Source of the DNA: an uncultured Verrucomicrobiota bacterium
Lineage (GTDB): Bacteria; Verrucomicrobiota; Verrucomicrobiia; Opitutales; Opitutaceae
Length of the DNA: 64,000 bases
Reading direction: 5' to 3'
NCBI GenBank assembly: GCA_913058185.1
Contig: CAJXQX010000001.1
Span: 62,001-126,000, forward strand
Shown piece by piece: positions 10,553-20,810 of this stretch. The notes beneath the pieces are model-generated. The model was not told the DNA's origin. It did not search any database and saw only the letters and a list, made by a program, of their open reading frames with translations. A program made the translations under genes and the position numbers. How positions within the stretch are numbered: the first letter of the stretch is position 1; the number at the start of each line of letters is the position of its first letter.

Positions 10553-11521
10553 ATGGCCCGTATTTATAACGACATTACCGAGACCATCGGAAACACCCCG
10601 TTGGTTCGTCTTAATCGCACAGCTAAAAAGCATGGTGCAGCAGCTGATATTCTCCTGAAGTTGGAGTTCTTTAACCCGCTTGCGTCCGTGAAGGATCGCA
10701 TCGGTTTCGCGATGATCGATGATGGTTTGAAAAGTGGTAAGATTACGGCCGACTCTGTCATTATTGAGCCGACTTCGGGTAACACCGGTATAGCGCTCGC
10801 CTTCGTGGCAGCGGCCAAAGGCTTGAAATTGGTGCTCACCATGCCCGAGACGATGAGCATGGAGCGCCGTAAGTTGCTCAAAGTTCTCGGAGCTCGCGTC
10901 GTGTTGACCGAAGGCCCCAAGGGCATGAAGGGCGCGATCGCCAAGGCTGAGGAACTCGCCGCTGAGATCCCTAATTCAGTCATTCTGCAACAGTTCTCAA
11001 ATCCCGCGAATCCTGAGATTCACCGTAAAACCACCGCGGAAGAGATTTGGGCGGATACCGACGGCAAAGTTGACTTCGTCGTGGCAGGTATTGGCACGGG
11101 CGGAACGATCACCGGTGTCGGTGAGGTGCTGAAAGCCAAGAATCCCAACATTAAGATTATCGCCGTAGAGCCGGCCAAGTCTGCGATTCTTTCGGGTGGT
11201 CAACCCGGCCCTCACAAGCTCCAAGGCATTGGTGCTGGATTCATTCCTGAGGTGCTGAATACCGACATTTACGATGAAGTCATCGCAGTGGACGAGGCCG
11301 ACTCCGGACCGATTGCCAAGGAAGTGAACACGCTCGATGGGGTGCCGATCGGCATCTCTTCCGGCGCTATCACCGCGGCTGCCATCGAACTTGCCAAACG
11401 TCCGGAGAACGCGGGCAAGCAGATCGTTGCGATTATCCCTTCCAGCTCTGAGCGCTACCTGTCGACCTGGCTCTTCGCCGATGTCGATCCGGAGAGTGAT
11501 TCGATCGAAGATCTTAAATAA
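10553..11521 (+). CDS. cysK: Cysteine synthase A
   Basis: [62 protein letters not shown]. Confidence 0.97.
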   Translation: MARIYNDITETIGNTPLVRLNRTAKKHGAAADILLKLEFFNPLASVKDRIGFAMIDDGLKSGKITADSVIIEPTSGNTGIALAFVAAAKGLKLVLTMPETMSMERRKLLKVLGARVVLTEGPKGMKGAIAKAEELAAEIPNSVILQQFSNPANPEIHRKTTAEEIWADTDGKVDFVVAGIGTGGTITGVGEVLKAKNPNIKIIAVEPAKSAILSGGQPGPHKLQGIGAGFIPEVLNTDIYDEVIAVDEADSGPIAKEVNTLDGVPIGISSGAITAAAIELAKRPENAGKQIVAIIPSSSERYLSTWLFADVDPESDSIEDLK

Positions 11522-11586
11522 TTCTGATCCAGTTTTAGGCTTCCCCGGTAGCAGCAATGCCGAAGGGGCGACCTAACCCCAAGCCG

Positions 11587-11627
11587 GTCCCGGCTTTCGT
11601 TCAGCAATGAACGGGAGCCGGGACTTT
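11587..11627 (+). terminator. Terminator hairpin after cysK
   Basis: gtcccggct...agccgggac stem with inner cgttca/tgaacg, then ttt. Confidence 0.7.
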
Positions 11628-11693
11628 GGTTTTCAGGCAGGAAGAGTAGCGCGCGGTTGCTTTAAGCGGGTGGGCGATTTTGGGTTTGATGGT

Positions 11694-12164
11694 ATGCCTG
11701 CCGACGAGCCGTCACTCTCTACTGATTTTCACGCTGCTCACGTTGAGCGACTGGCGGCCAGCTATGGAAAATGGACGGGGCGAGAGCTGATCGAATCGAC
11801 TCCGGGTAAGCGTTTGGCTGAGGCGATTTATCATTCTCCGGCGGTGATCTTGTCGCACAATACCGCAGCTGACCCGTTGTTTAATTACGCGAATCTGGCG
11901 GGATTGAATCTCTTTGAGATGGATTGGGCTACGGCGATGCAGACGCCTTCCCGAACCTCAGCTGAGCCCGTCAATCAAGACGAGCGTGCGCGCTTGATGA
12001 AGTCCGTCACCGAACGCGGATTTATTGACGATTACCGTGGAGTGCGAATCTCGGCGACAGGACGGCGGTTTCTCATCGAACGCGCGACGGTCTGGAATGT
12101 GCTCGATTCATCCGAGCAATTGATCGGACAGGCGGCGACTTTTGATGAGTGGATTCCCCTTTGA
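11694..12164 (+). CDS. MEKHLA domain-containing protein
   Basis: AVILSHNTAADPLFNYANLAGLNLFEMDWATAMQTPSRTSAEP...RFLIERATVWNVLD; the ORF-track start at 11607 lies inside the upstream terminator, so ATG 11694 is preferred. Confidence 0.85.
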   Translation: MPADEPSLSTDFHAAHVERLAASYGKWTGRELIESTPGKRLAEAIYHSPAVILSHNTAADPLFNYANLAGLNLFEMDWATAMQTPSRTSAEPVNQDERARLMKSVTERGFIDDYRGVRISATGRRFLIERATVWNVLDSSEQLIGQAATFDEWIPL

Positions 12165-12185
12165 GGCCTAGCGTTTAAAGCCCGT

Positions 12186-13982
12186 TTAGAACGGCCAGAT
12201 CTTCGGCACGAAGATGACCGCCATGGTGAAGCAGAGCAGGTTGAGCGGAATGCCGATTTTGAAGAAGTCGGTAAATCGGTAGCCACCCACACCGTAGACA
12301 TAGGTGTTGGTCTGGTAGCCGATCGGAGTGGAAAACGCGGCTGAGGCGGCGAACATCACCGCCACAATAAACGGCCTGGGATCGACGCCCAATTCGGCGG
12401 CGACCTGCAGTGCGATAGGCGCCATCAACGCGGCGATCGCGACATTCGATAAGATTTCGGTCAGCACCATCGTGGTGAGGTAGATGATGGCGAGAGCAAT
12501 CAATGCCCGGTGTTCGCTGGCGGACAGGGCGTTAATACCGTCCACGAGTCCGGTCGCCAGCAGAGCGGCGGCTCCGGTCGATTCCAGGGCCATTCCCATC
12601 GCGAGCATGCCTAAGATGAGAAAGATCAAGTTCCACTCCACCGAGGCATAGGCCTCCTTCGAAGTAAGGACCTTGGACAACATCAGCACGACCACGCCGC
12701 AAACCGATGCGATTTCGATGGGCAAGATACGCAAGGCGGCGCAGGTAATCACCCCGGCTATGACACCGATAACGAGGGCAATCTTCCCGGTTGGTGATTT
12801 GGTGGGTGTGCGGGCGCGATCGAAGAGAATCAGGTCCTCGCTGCTATGGAGCGCATTGATGGCCTCGTCGGTTCCCATCATGAGGAGCACGTCGCCGGGT
12901 TCGATCGGGAGCGTCTCAATTGCCTCGCGCACGTTGCGGCCCTTGCGGTGCAAGGCCACTGCGACCAAGCGGAAACGTTGGCGGAAATTTACGCCACGGA
13001 CCGTTTTACCGATGAGTTCAGATTGCGGAAGCACCACCGCCTCCACCAAAGAACCTTCATGAGCGGCGATCTGTTCGAGGCCGAGCTGGAGATCGGAAAC
13101 GAGATTCAATCCTTCCACACTTCGGGCTGCCGCGATTCCTTTGGGGCGGCAGGAAAGAATTAGACGATCTCCGGCCTCAAGGGAGGTGATTTTTGGCTCG
13201 ATGCGGATCGCGACTCCATGACGCACGATTTCGAGGACCCGCACACCGCGGGTGGCTTTGAGACCTGATTCGTGCAGGGTTTTCCCAATCATGGGGGATT
13301 CGTTCTGCACGAATGCTTCCGCCAGGTATTCTCGCCGCTCTTCGTCGGAAAGGATGTCTGTGAGCATCTCGCGCACAGGCAGAACCTTTTTGCCCACGAC
13401 GGCCAAGTAGATGCCACCGATGATCGCGATGGGGAGTCCGAGCTGAGCGAGTTCGAAAAGGCGGATGGTGGGTTGGCCGTTGGCGACCGCGATCCCGTTG
13501 ACGATCAAGTTGGTGCTGGTGCCGACAAGGGTGCACGTGCCACCCAGCACGGCAGCGTAGGAAAGTGGGATCAGCAGTTTGGAAGGTGCTAGCTTCATGC
13601 GACGAGCCAGCCCGAGCACGACGGGAAGAAACACCACCACGACGGGCGTGTTGTTGACGAATGCACTCAGGGTAGCGACGAGCGCGACCATTAGCAAAAT
13701 AACGACTGGATAGGGGAAAAAGCCGGCTCGCTCGACGAAACTCGAGATACGGTCGACCACGCCACATTTCACGAGAGCCGCGCTTAAAATGAACATGGCT
13801 CCCACCGTGATAGGCGCGGGATTGGCAAATACGGCGAAAGCGTTCTCCTTTTTTATGAGACCCGTGATCAAGAGAATCGCGAATAACGTCACGGCAGTGA
13901 CGTCGGGTGGGAATTTCTCCCACACGAAACTCGCCAAGGTCAGCCCCAGCAGCGCAAATACGAACACGATTTCGACAGTCAT
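12186..13982 (-). CDS. SLC13/DASS family transporter with TrkA-C (RCK_C) domains
   Basis: Multi-TM N- and C-terminal halves; TrkA-C-like ESPMIGKTLHESGLKATRGVRVLEIVRHG and QSELIGKTVRGVNFRQRFRLVAVALHRKG. Confidence 0.9.
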   Translation of the reverse strand: MTVEIVFVFALLGLTLASFVWEKFPPDVTAVTLFAILLITGLIKKENAFAVFANPAPITVGAMFILSAALVKCGVVDRISSFVERAGFFPYPVVILLMVALVATLSAFVNNTPVVVVFLPVVLGLARRMKLAPSKLLIPLSYAAVLGGTCTLVGTSTNLIVNGIAVANGQPTIRLFELAQLGLPIAIIGGIYLAVVGKKVLPVREMLTDILSDEERREYLAEAFVQNESPMIGKTLHESGLKATRGVRVLEIVRHGVAIRIEPKITSLEAGDRLILSCRPKGIAAARSVEGLNLVSDLQLGLEQIAAHEGSLVEAVVLPQSELIGKTVRGVNFRQRFRLVAVALHRKGRNVREAIETLPIEPGDVLLMMGTDEAINALHSSEDLILFDRARTPTKSPTGKIALVIGVIAGVITCAALRILPIEIASVCGVVVLMLSKVLTSKEAYASVEWNLIFLILGMLAMGMALESTGAAALLATGLVDGINALSASEHRALIALAIIYLTTMVLTEILSNVAIAALMAPIALQVAAELGVDPRPFIVAVMFAASAAFSTPIGYQTNTYVYGVGGYRFTDFFKIGIPLNLLCFTMAVIFVPKIWPF

Positions 13983-14025
13983 TGGCCGAGGAGGAAACTA
14001 ACCCCGGAAGGCTAACGCACCCAGC

Positions 14026-14832
14026 TTAATTTGGTGACGGGTTAACCTGCTCGCTCTGGCGATACCAGAGCACAAAAATGAAGAAGAAGCCCACGAAAGT
14101 TACGACGATGTTGCCAAGTTTCATGATGGCTGCGGCCAATAATTGATCATCCATCGGGCTGAACCCCTCGATTAATCGCGGAGCGAATTCGTAGGTGGGG
14201 TAGAGCACTTCAGTGGAGAACATGATGAAGGCAAACAGGGGCGTGAGGGCCACGGCGGTCCCGAAAAGATAGAGCATCTGGGTGGGCAGTTTTAACGAAG
14301 GCCACCTGGTGGAACGGGTGACGACTGACCACCAAAACAAGATGGCGGTAGCAAAGAACGAGAGATGCTCCATCACGTGCACAAAGCGATCCTGGAGAGC
14401 CAAGTCGTAGAGAGCTGGGATATGCCACAGCGTCTGCGTCAGCACATAGAGCGTTGCGGCTACCAGTGGACGGGTGAAGAACCAGCCGATCTTTCCGAAT
14501 ATTCCGAGTTTTTGCACCAATCCGTCGATGAGTGCACCGGGCCAACCAAGCAGCCACATCACCGCGCAGGGATAGATCAGAATCACATGTTGAGCCATAT
14601 GAGCAGAAAAGAGAAACCGTTCGCCGAGCTGATCGAACGGGGAACCGACAGCCAAATAGAAGAGAATGAGTGAGCCGTAGTAGCTGATTTTCCGCCAACG
14701 TGGGATAGACAAACCAGGTGCAATATTCTCCCTGAACGGCCCCGTCGCCATGGCGTAACCCCACGCCAACAGCAGTAACCCACCGATCAGGTAGGGTTCG
14801 TTATGCCAGTGCCTTAAATCGATGAGGGACAT
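14026..14832 (-). CDS. ctaG: Cytochrome c oxidase assembly protein, CtaG/caa3 type
   Basis: Multi-TM protein; SAHMAQHVILIYPCAVMWLLGWP, VMEHLSFFATAILFWW; adjacent to cox genes. Confidence 0.85.
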   Translation of the reverse strand: MSLIDLRHWHNEPYLIGGLLLLAWGYAMATGPFRENIAPGLSIPRWRKISYYGSLILFYLAVGSPFDQLGERFLFSAHMAQHVILIYPCAVMWLLGWPGALIDGLVQKLGIFGKIGWFFTRPLVAATLYVLTQTLWHIPALYDLALQDRFVHVMEHLSFFATAILFWWSVVTRSTRWPSLKLPTQMLYLFGTAVALTPLFAFIMFSTEVLYPTYEFAPRLIEGFSPMDDQLLAAAIMKLGNIVVTFVGFFFIFVLWYRQSEQVNPSPN

Positions 14833-14929
14833 AGTTGAGTGCGCGTGGATTCGGCAGATGGCCGAGGCCCAAAAAAAGGCGGCCAATTGGCCGCCTCGTC
14901 AAGGGGGAGAAGGGGATTATCTCCCGTCG

Positions 14930-15274
14930 CTATTCTTTGTAGGCTGCTCCAACCGGAATCGATGCGTCGGCGCCGTGAACCAGGAGCAAGGCTCCGAGCG
15001 TGCCGCTGCCGATGATCATCCCGAGGACAAACAGAATCGTGAGAACCGGTTTATCCCACTTCAAATGCATGAAGATCCAGATGACGGCCACGAACTTTAC
15101 GGCCGACATGGTCATGAGTAACGTGACGATCAACCAAATAGCGAGCGGCATATAGATCACCAGCAATTCGAGTCCGGTGATGACCGCCAGGATCATCGCC
15201 AACTGAACGAAGAGGTGGAACTTACCCTCGTGGGCATGGGCCTCGTGGGAGGCTATAGATGCGGTATCACTCAT
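14930..15274 (-). CDS. Cytochrome c oxidase subunit IV (prokaryotic)
   Basis: Three-TM small protein MSAVKFVAVIWIFMHLKWDKPVLTILF; overlaps the subunit III stop (ATGA). Confidence 0.85.
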   Translation of the reverse strand: MSDTASIASHEAHAHEGKFHLFVQLAMILAVITGLELLVIYMPLAIWLIVTLLMTMSAVKFVAVIWIFMHLKWDKPVLTILFVLGMIIGSGTLGALLLVHGADASIPVGAAYKE

Positions 15275-16125
15275 GGCAGGACAACGTATTCAAGGAGGTA
15301 AACAACCGGGAAGATCACGATCCACACGATATCAACAAAATGCCAGTAAAGGCCCATGGACTCGACATCGACGGCTTGGGCTTCGCCGAAATCGACGGCC
15401 CCGCGCGGTTTGGCGAACCAGATCAACCCACCAAGGAGGGCGAGGCTACCGAAACAGGAGAGGGAGTGATGACTGAAGTAGTAGCCAAACCCATGACCGT
15501 TTTCAAAGGCGTGGATCAGCTGGAGTAGCGTATACATCCCGAAGACCACGAGCGCTGCAAAAACCAGGAAGTGGAAGAATCCGCGAAGTATCCAGCCTTG
15601 CCCGGCAGAGTCATCTACGGGTTTGAACGATCGAATATACATCAACACCAACCAGAGCACACCGATGGCAACGTGGGTGCCGTGCGTTCCCGTCAGGGTG
15701 TAGAAGGTGGCGCCGAACACGCTATTGGACAGCGTAAGTCCGCCGACGTGGACGAAGTGATTGAACTCGTAGACCTGACCGCCGAGGAAGATCAGCCCGA
15801 AGACGATCGTGCCCAACAGCATCTTACGGGTCGTCTCAACGTTGCCCTTTTGGATCGAGTTGACGGCGAGAGCCATCAACAACGAGGACATCAGCAGGAC
15901 GAACGTGGAACCCGAGGTCAGTTCGATCGAAAAGAGGTCACGAGGATCGGGTGTGCCTACCGGCGGGTGAAGGCGGTAGACGAGGTGAGTCGCGATCAGC
16001 GAACCAAAGAACATGCAATCCGAAGCAAGAAACAGCCACATGAAGAGCTTCTTGTGCGGAATACCGGTCGTGGTAGTCGCGTCGTGGTGGTGGTCGATAT
16101 GGCCGGCGGCGGCGTGGGAACTCAT
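15271..16125 (-). CDS. Cytochrome c oxidase subunit III
   Basis: WLFLASDCMFFGSLIATHLVYR, TGTHGTHVAIGVLWL, YWHFVDIVWIVIFPVVYLLEY. Confidence 0.95.
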   Translation of the reverse strand: MSSHAAAGHIDHHHDATTTTGIPHKKLFMWLFLASDCMFFGSLIATHLVYRLHPPVGTPDPRDLFSIELTSGSTFVLLMSSLLMALAVNSIQKGNVETTRKMLLGTIVFGLIFLGGQVYEFNHFVHVGGLTLSNSVFGATFYTLTGTHGTHVAIGVLWLVLMYIRSFKPVDDSAGQGWILRGFFHFLVFAALVVFGMYTLLQLIHAFENGHGFGYYFSHHSLSCFGSLALLGGLIWFAKPRGAVDFGEAQAVDVESMGLYWHFVDIVWIVIFPVVYLLEYVVLP

Positions 16126-16151
16126 GGTATTTTACGAAAGAGGGTTAGAAC

Positions 16152-18104
16152 TCAATGTTGGGCATCAGCGTCGTCGCTGCCCTCCTTGGTAATGTGTAGG
16201 TGGTAACCACCAGGACCTTCGACTGACCACATCCAAGCACCGAAGAAGACGATGACGATGCCACCGATTGCTCCGATGAAATTATGGTTACAGAAGAAGA
16301 GGGATCCGATTAACATGCCGGAAGCGGTGATGACGGGGAACCACGAGTTACTCGGCATGTGGATGCCGCCGTGAGCTTCATCGTCCCCGGCTTGTTTGGC
16401 TTTCTCCGCCTCGATCTCTTTCTGGTGGTGTTTCTCATACCAAAAGGCATCACGAGCGTGAACCTTGGGCGTCACATCGAAGTTATGGTGAGGTGGAGGG
16501 TTCGGGATCGACCACTCGAGCGTGCGGGCATCCCAAGGATCACGCTTAACCTTCTCTCCCTTGAAGTAGGTGTAGACCATGACCACGAAGTAAACGGCGA
16601 TGCCGATACCGAGGATGAACGCGCCAATGGTGGCGATCATGTTGATGCTATTCCAACCCATATTGCCGTCGTAGGTGAACGTCCGGCGGGGCATGCCATT
16701 CAATCCCACGAAGTGGAGCGGGAAGAAGGTGATATTGAATCCAGCGAAAATCACCCAGAAGGAGAGTTTACCCCAGAATTCGGAAACCACGCGGCCAAAT
16801 ATCAGCGGGAACCAGTAGTGGATACCGGCGAGCAGTGCGAAGATAGAGCCGCCGATCAGCACGTAATGGAAGTGAGCCACCACGAAGTAACTGTCTTGCT
16901 GTTGAGCGTCAGCCGGAGCTGCGGCATGCATGATGCCGGAAAAGCCGCCCATCATGAACATCCAAACGAATCCCAGTGCGAACATCATCGGAGTGCGCAT
17001 CGAAAGATGCCCATTCCAGAGCGTGCCGATCCAGTTGAAGATCTTAACCCCGGTCGGAACGGCGATCGCCATGGTCGCTAAAGTGAACGCTGCAGTTGCA
17101 ACGGTGCCCATGCCCGTGGTGAACATGTGGTGCGACCACACGCCGAATCCAAGGAGACCAATCACGGCACCCGAGAAGACCACGATCGGATAACCGAAGA
17201 GCGGTTTACGGGAGAATGTCGGTAGGATCTCCGAGATGATTCCCATGGCGGGAAGGATCAGAATGTAAACTTCGGGATGGCCGAAGACCCAGAACAAATG
17301 CTGCCACAGGATGGGCAAGCCCCCCCCGGATACTTCGAAGAAACTCGTGCCGAAGTTGCGGTCCATCATGACTTCAACCAGCGCGATGGTGATCGCAGGG
17401 AAGGAGAGAATGATAAGAAAGGCGGTGAAGAGCGTCATCCAGGTGAACACCGGCAGGCGCATCATGGTCAGGCCGGGAGCCCGCATGTTGATGATCGTGA
17501 CGATAAAGTTCAGCGAACCAATGATCGACGAGACGCCGAGGACCTGAATGCCCATGACCCACATGTCGGTGGACATATCTCCGGCAAACTCACTGGAAAA
17601 CGCGTTGCTCGTTAGCGGCGCATAACCGAACCAGCCCATATCGGGCAGACCGGACTTCACGAAGAATCCAAGGTTGAGGATGATCGCACCGGCGAGGAAC
17701 AGCCAGTAAGCGAAGCCGTTGAGTCGCGGGAAGGCGACATCTCGGGCCCCGATTTGTAACGGCATGATGTAGTTGAAGAACGCGGCCGAAAGCGGCATGA
17801 CGGCGAGGAAAATCATCGTCGTCGCGTGCATCGTGAACATCTCATTGTAGGTCTGAGCCGACATGAAATCGTTATTCGGCACCGCGAGTTGGAGCCGGAT
17901 CATCAGCGCTTCCGCTCCGCCCACGAGGAAGAAGAAAAGAGCACTGATACCGTAGAGGAGGCCGATGCGCTTGTGGTCGACGGTGGTCAGCCAGTTGATG
18001 AGGCCTGTCTTGTGGTCGGGCCGGGTAAACAGCCAGGAACGCTTGGCAGCCGGAGCGTGCTCCTCGTGCCCGATAAATTCGTTTTTGGTCAAAGATTGGT
18101 CCAT
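16152..18104 (-). CDS. Cytochrome c oxidase subunit I
   Basis: WLTTVDHKRIGLLYG, WQHLFWVFGHPEVYILILPAMGIISEILPTFSRKPLFGY, VAHFHYVLIGG. Confidence 0.98.
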   Translation of the reverse strand: MDQSLTKNEFIGHEEHAPAAKRSWLFTRPDHKTGLINWLTTVDHKRIGLLYGISALFFFLVGGAEALMIRLQLAVPNNDFMSAQTYNEMFTMHATTMIFLAVMPLSAAFFNYIMPLQIGARDVAFPRLNGFAYWLFLAGAIILNLGFFVKSGLPDMGWFGYAPLTSNAFSSEFAGDMSTDMWVMGIQVLGVSSIIGSLNFIVTIINMRAPGLTMMRLPVFTWMTLFTAFLIILSFPAITIALVEVMMDRNFGTSFFEVSGGGLPILWQHLFWVFGHPEVYILILPAMGIISEILPTFSRKPLFGYPIVVFSGAVIGLLGFGVWSHHMFTTGMGTVATAAFTLATMAIAVPTGVKIFNWIGTLWNGHLSMRTPMMFALGFVWMFMMGGFSGIMHAAAPADAQQQDSYFVVAHFHYVLIGGSIFALLAGIHYWFPLIFGRVVSEFWGKLSFWVIFAGFNITFFPLHFVGLNGMPRRTFTYDGNMGWNSINMIATIGAFILGIGIAVYFVVMVYTYFKGEKVKRDPWDARTLEWSIPNPPPHHNFDVTPKVHARDAFWYEKHHQKEIEAEKAKQAGDDEAHGGIHMPSNSWFPVITASGMLIGSLFFCNHNFIGAIGGIVIVFFGAWMWSVEGPGGYHLHITKEGSDDADAQH

Positions 18105-18111
18105 GGTGGGC

Positions 18112-19422
18112 TTATTTTAAACTGTGGAGGTAGGCGACGAGGGCGTGGGCCTCTTCAGGGGTTATCTCGATGTCGCCATCGGTCGGGCTCCGTTCGCCGG
18201 TATTTTTGTCCCTCGTGGTGTATCCAGGCATCGAGATCATTCCAATCGGGGAGACGATTCGAGTGTGATACATGAAGTTACCGGGTTTCACGCGATCGGG
18301 TTCGGTGATCCAGCGGTAGAGGTTCTTGGGATTATTTTCGAGCACACCAGCTGCGATTGTGCTGCGAGAACCTACGCGGGTGAGGTCGGGGCCGATATTA
18401 CCGACGCCGTCGTGACCACGAACGGTGTGGCAACCCGCACAACGATTGGCGGTGAAAGCGGCGCGACCTGCTGCGATGAGTGCCGGGTCTTCGTCGACGT
18501 TGGGGCTCTGTAGCGCCGTCCAGTTGCCGAACGGATCGGCATCGAATTCGTGGCTCCAGCCGGGTTGGTTTCTTACAAAGGTGCCGTAATCGGCAAATTC
18601 CGTCGTAATTTGGGCATCAGCAGCGGCTGTGACCGTGCGGGCGGGAGATTTTTGATTCTCGAGCCACGCATTAAAATCGTCTTCTGCCAGGGCGATAACT
18701 CGGAAACGCATCCGCGCGTGGGATTCGCCGCAATATTCAGCACATTGACCCCAGAAGTAGCCGGGTTCGTCGGCTTGGAGCCAGAGATGATTACCGCGAT
18801 TGGGCATCATATCGACCTTACCGGCGAGTTTTGGCACCCAGAAGGAGTGAATCACATCGACCGTGCGGAGGTTCACTTTTACCGGACGACCGGCGGGAAT
18901 AACGAGTTCATTGCCGGTTACGAGAGGAGCTTCTCCACCAAATGGCTGAGTCACCATTTCGGTCGGATATTCGAATTTAAACCACCATTGGTAGCCGATT
19001 GCGGTGATTTCGTAAGCGTCGTCCTGAAGCTCTTCGGGAACCTCGTAGGTATACCAGATTGCCTTGAGGGTCGGCACCGAGATGATCACTAGGGCCAAGA
19101 TCGATGCGACAATAAGGCCGATTTCGATCAACGGATTGCCGTGGCCTTGGGGAGGTGGTTCCGCATGTTCGTCGGCCGCATTGCGTGCCTTGAACTTGAT
19201 CGAGGCGTAGGCCAGAACTGAGCCGACGATCGCAAAGATCACTACGGTGACCCATAGCGTGACGTAGAAGACATCCAGTTGGGTTTCGGCAACTGGACCC
19301 TTCGTATCGAAGGTCGATTGGGGGCCGCTGAGCCAGCCGCCGCTAAAGATGGGAATTAGGGCGACAAGCAGTAGGTGCCAAAAACGGCGCTTGGGCTGGT
19401 CGGAGGAATCAGAGGAACTCAT
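18112..19422 (-). CDS. Cytochrome c oxidase subunit II with C-terminal cytochrome c domain (caa3 type)
   Basis: CuA motif CAEYCGESHARM; heme c motif CAGCH; start ATG 19422 preferred over the ORF-track start. Confidence 0.96.
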   Translation of the reverse strand: MSSSDSSDQPKRRFWHLLLVALIPIFSGGWLSGPQSTFDTKGPVAETQLDVFYVTLWVTVVIFAIVGSVLAYASIKFKARNAADEHAEPPPQGHGNPLIEIGLIVASILALVIISVPTLKAIWYTYEVPEELQDDAYEITAIGYQWWFKFEYPTEMVTQPFGGEAPLVTGNELVIPAGRPVKVNLRTVDVIHSFWVPKLAGKVDMMPNRGNHLWLQADEPGYFWGQCAEYCGESHARMRFRVIALAEDDFNAWLENQKSPARTVTAAADAQITTEFADYGTFVRNQPGWSHEFDADPFGNWTALQSPNVDEDPALIAAGRAAFTANRCAGCHTVRGHDGVGNIGPDLTRVGSRSTIAAGVLENNPKNLYRWITEPDRVKPGNFMYHTRIVSPIGMISMPGYTTRDKNTGERSPTDGDIEITPEEAHALVAYLHSLK

Positions 19423-19622
19423 GAGATCAAAAGAGTCGGGCCCGTTCAGAAAGGCACGATAAGTCGAACAGCGTCCCGACTGCTCGAGGCATTTCAAGCC
19501 ATTATACCTAGTATGTGAGACTTGTTGATCCGGCTAATCCGTCCATGAAGCTACAGACATAGGTAATGGAATCGCCCAAATACGCTGGCGATCGGTGCGG
19601 AGGTGGGTTCCTTTGAGGCACC

Positions 19623-20078
19623 ATGAGTCGTTTTAGCTCCTCCCTTATCGCCCTTCTCGGGTTGTTCATGATCGGTTCGGTTGCCCAAGCAGGTAAGACT
19701 GTTACGGTCGAAGCCAACGATCAGATGAAGTTCACGGTCAACAAGATCGAAGCCGTTGCCGGCTCTGAACTCACGATTGTTTTCAAGAATGTCGGCGCCA
19801 TGCCGAAGGCTGCTATGGGGCACAATTTGGTTGTTCTCAAGAAGGACGCCAACCCGATGGCATTTTCCCAAGCGGCCATGGCGGCGGCGGCAACTGAGTA
19901 TATTCCAGCTCAAATGAAGGACCAAGTCCTCGCGGCGACCAAATTGCTCGGGCCGAAAGAAGAAGAGACGATCACCTTCACGGTTCCTAGCGAACCCGGT
20001 GAATACGTTTACCTTTGCACGTTCCCCGCTCACTTCATCGTAGGCATGAAGGGCGTGATCGTCGTGACCGCCGAGTAA
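19623..20078 (+). CDS. azu: Azurin (type 1 copper protein)
   Basis: Signal peptide; AAMGHNLVVL, YVYLCTFPAHFIVGMKGVIVV (His, Cys, His, Met ligands). Confidence 0.95.
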   Translation: MSRFSSSLIALLGLFMIGSVAQAGKTVTVEANDQMKFTVNKIEAVAGSELTIVFKNVGAMPKAAMGHNLVVLKKDANPMAFSQAAMAAAATEYIPAQMKDQVLAATKLLGPKEEETITFTVPSEPGEYVYLCTFPAHFIVGMKGVIVVTAE

Positions 20079-20126
20079 GTTCGATTTTAGAATTACGATT
20101 TACGATTTCGGATTCTCCGATCTTCG

Positions 20127-20158
20127 AGCCGACTGCCGTAAGCGGGGTCGGCTTTTTT
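20127..20158 (+). terminator. Rho-independent terminator after azurin
   Basis: agccgac...gtcggct followed by a T-run. Confidence 0.8.
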
Positions 20159-20375
20159 GGGCCCCCATGCGGGGTTCCCCCCTGAGCAGGTGACCACTTC
20201 ACCCGTTACCGATAACAGAAGCCAACGAACGACTACTGATAGAAAAACCCTTTTGGAGCAGGCTGACCGGGGAGGAATGGCTTGAGGTCAGTCATTCGCC
20301 GCCGGTTTGGTCTCCGCGATGCTAAGTCTTGGTTCTCCTCGTTACCCGCTGTAAAAAATAGCAGTGGTGTGAGTC

Positions 20376-20810
20376 CTAGGCCGCGCTGGGCCACCACTGA
20401 TAGAGGAAAAGATATACCAGAACCCCGGTTACGCTCACGTAATACCAAATTGGGAAAGTCCACTTCGCCCATTTCTTGTGGCGCTCGAAGTCTCCTTTGA
20501 TGGCGAACCAGAAGGTGCGGGGCACGAGGTAGGCGATCGATATGGCGAGGATGATGTGCGAAATCAGCATCGCGTAATAAACCGACCGGATCGCGCCTTC
20601 ACCGCCGAAGACGGTGTGCACGCCTCGAACCATTACCTTGTGCGAGACATAGCCGATGAGAAAAACCGCTGAGACGGTCCCGGCAGAAAGCATCAGTTTG
20701 CGGTGCGTCTCCTTATCACCTCGTTTGATGAAAATAAACCCCAAGGTCATTAGGACGGTCGATAGTCCGTTCAGGCAGGCGTTGATACCGGGGATGTCGC
20801 CAACACTCAT
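20376..20810 (-). CDS. DUF420 family membrane protein (oxidase-cluster associated)
   Basis: MSVGDIPGINACLNGLSTVLMTLGFIFIKRGDKETHRKLMLSA...VHTVFGGEG...YVSVTGVLVYLFLYQWWP; ATGA overlap with ctaB stop. Confidence 0.9.
   Translation of the reverse strand: MSVGDIPGINACLNGLSTVLMTLGFIFIKRGDKETHRKLMLSAGTVSAVFLIGYVSHKVMVRGVHTVFGGEGAIRSVYYAMLISHIILAISIAYLVPRTFWFAIKGDFERHKKWAKWTFPIWYYVSVTGVLVYLFLYQWWPSAA

Noticed and set aside
16359-17081. 240-aa plus-strand ORF opposite coxI, and similar ORFs opposite coxIII/coxII/amidohydrolase
   Set aside because: Antisense shadow ORFs of confidently assigned genes
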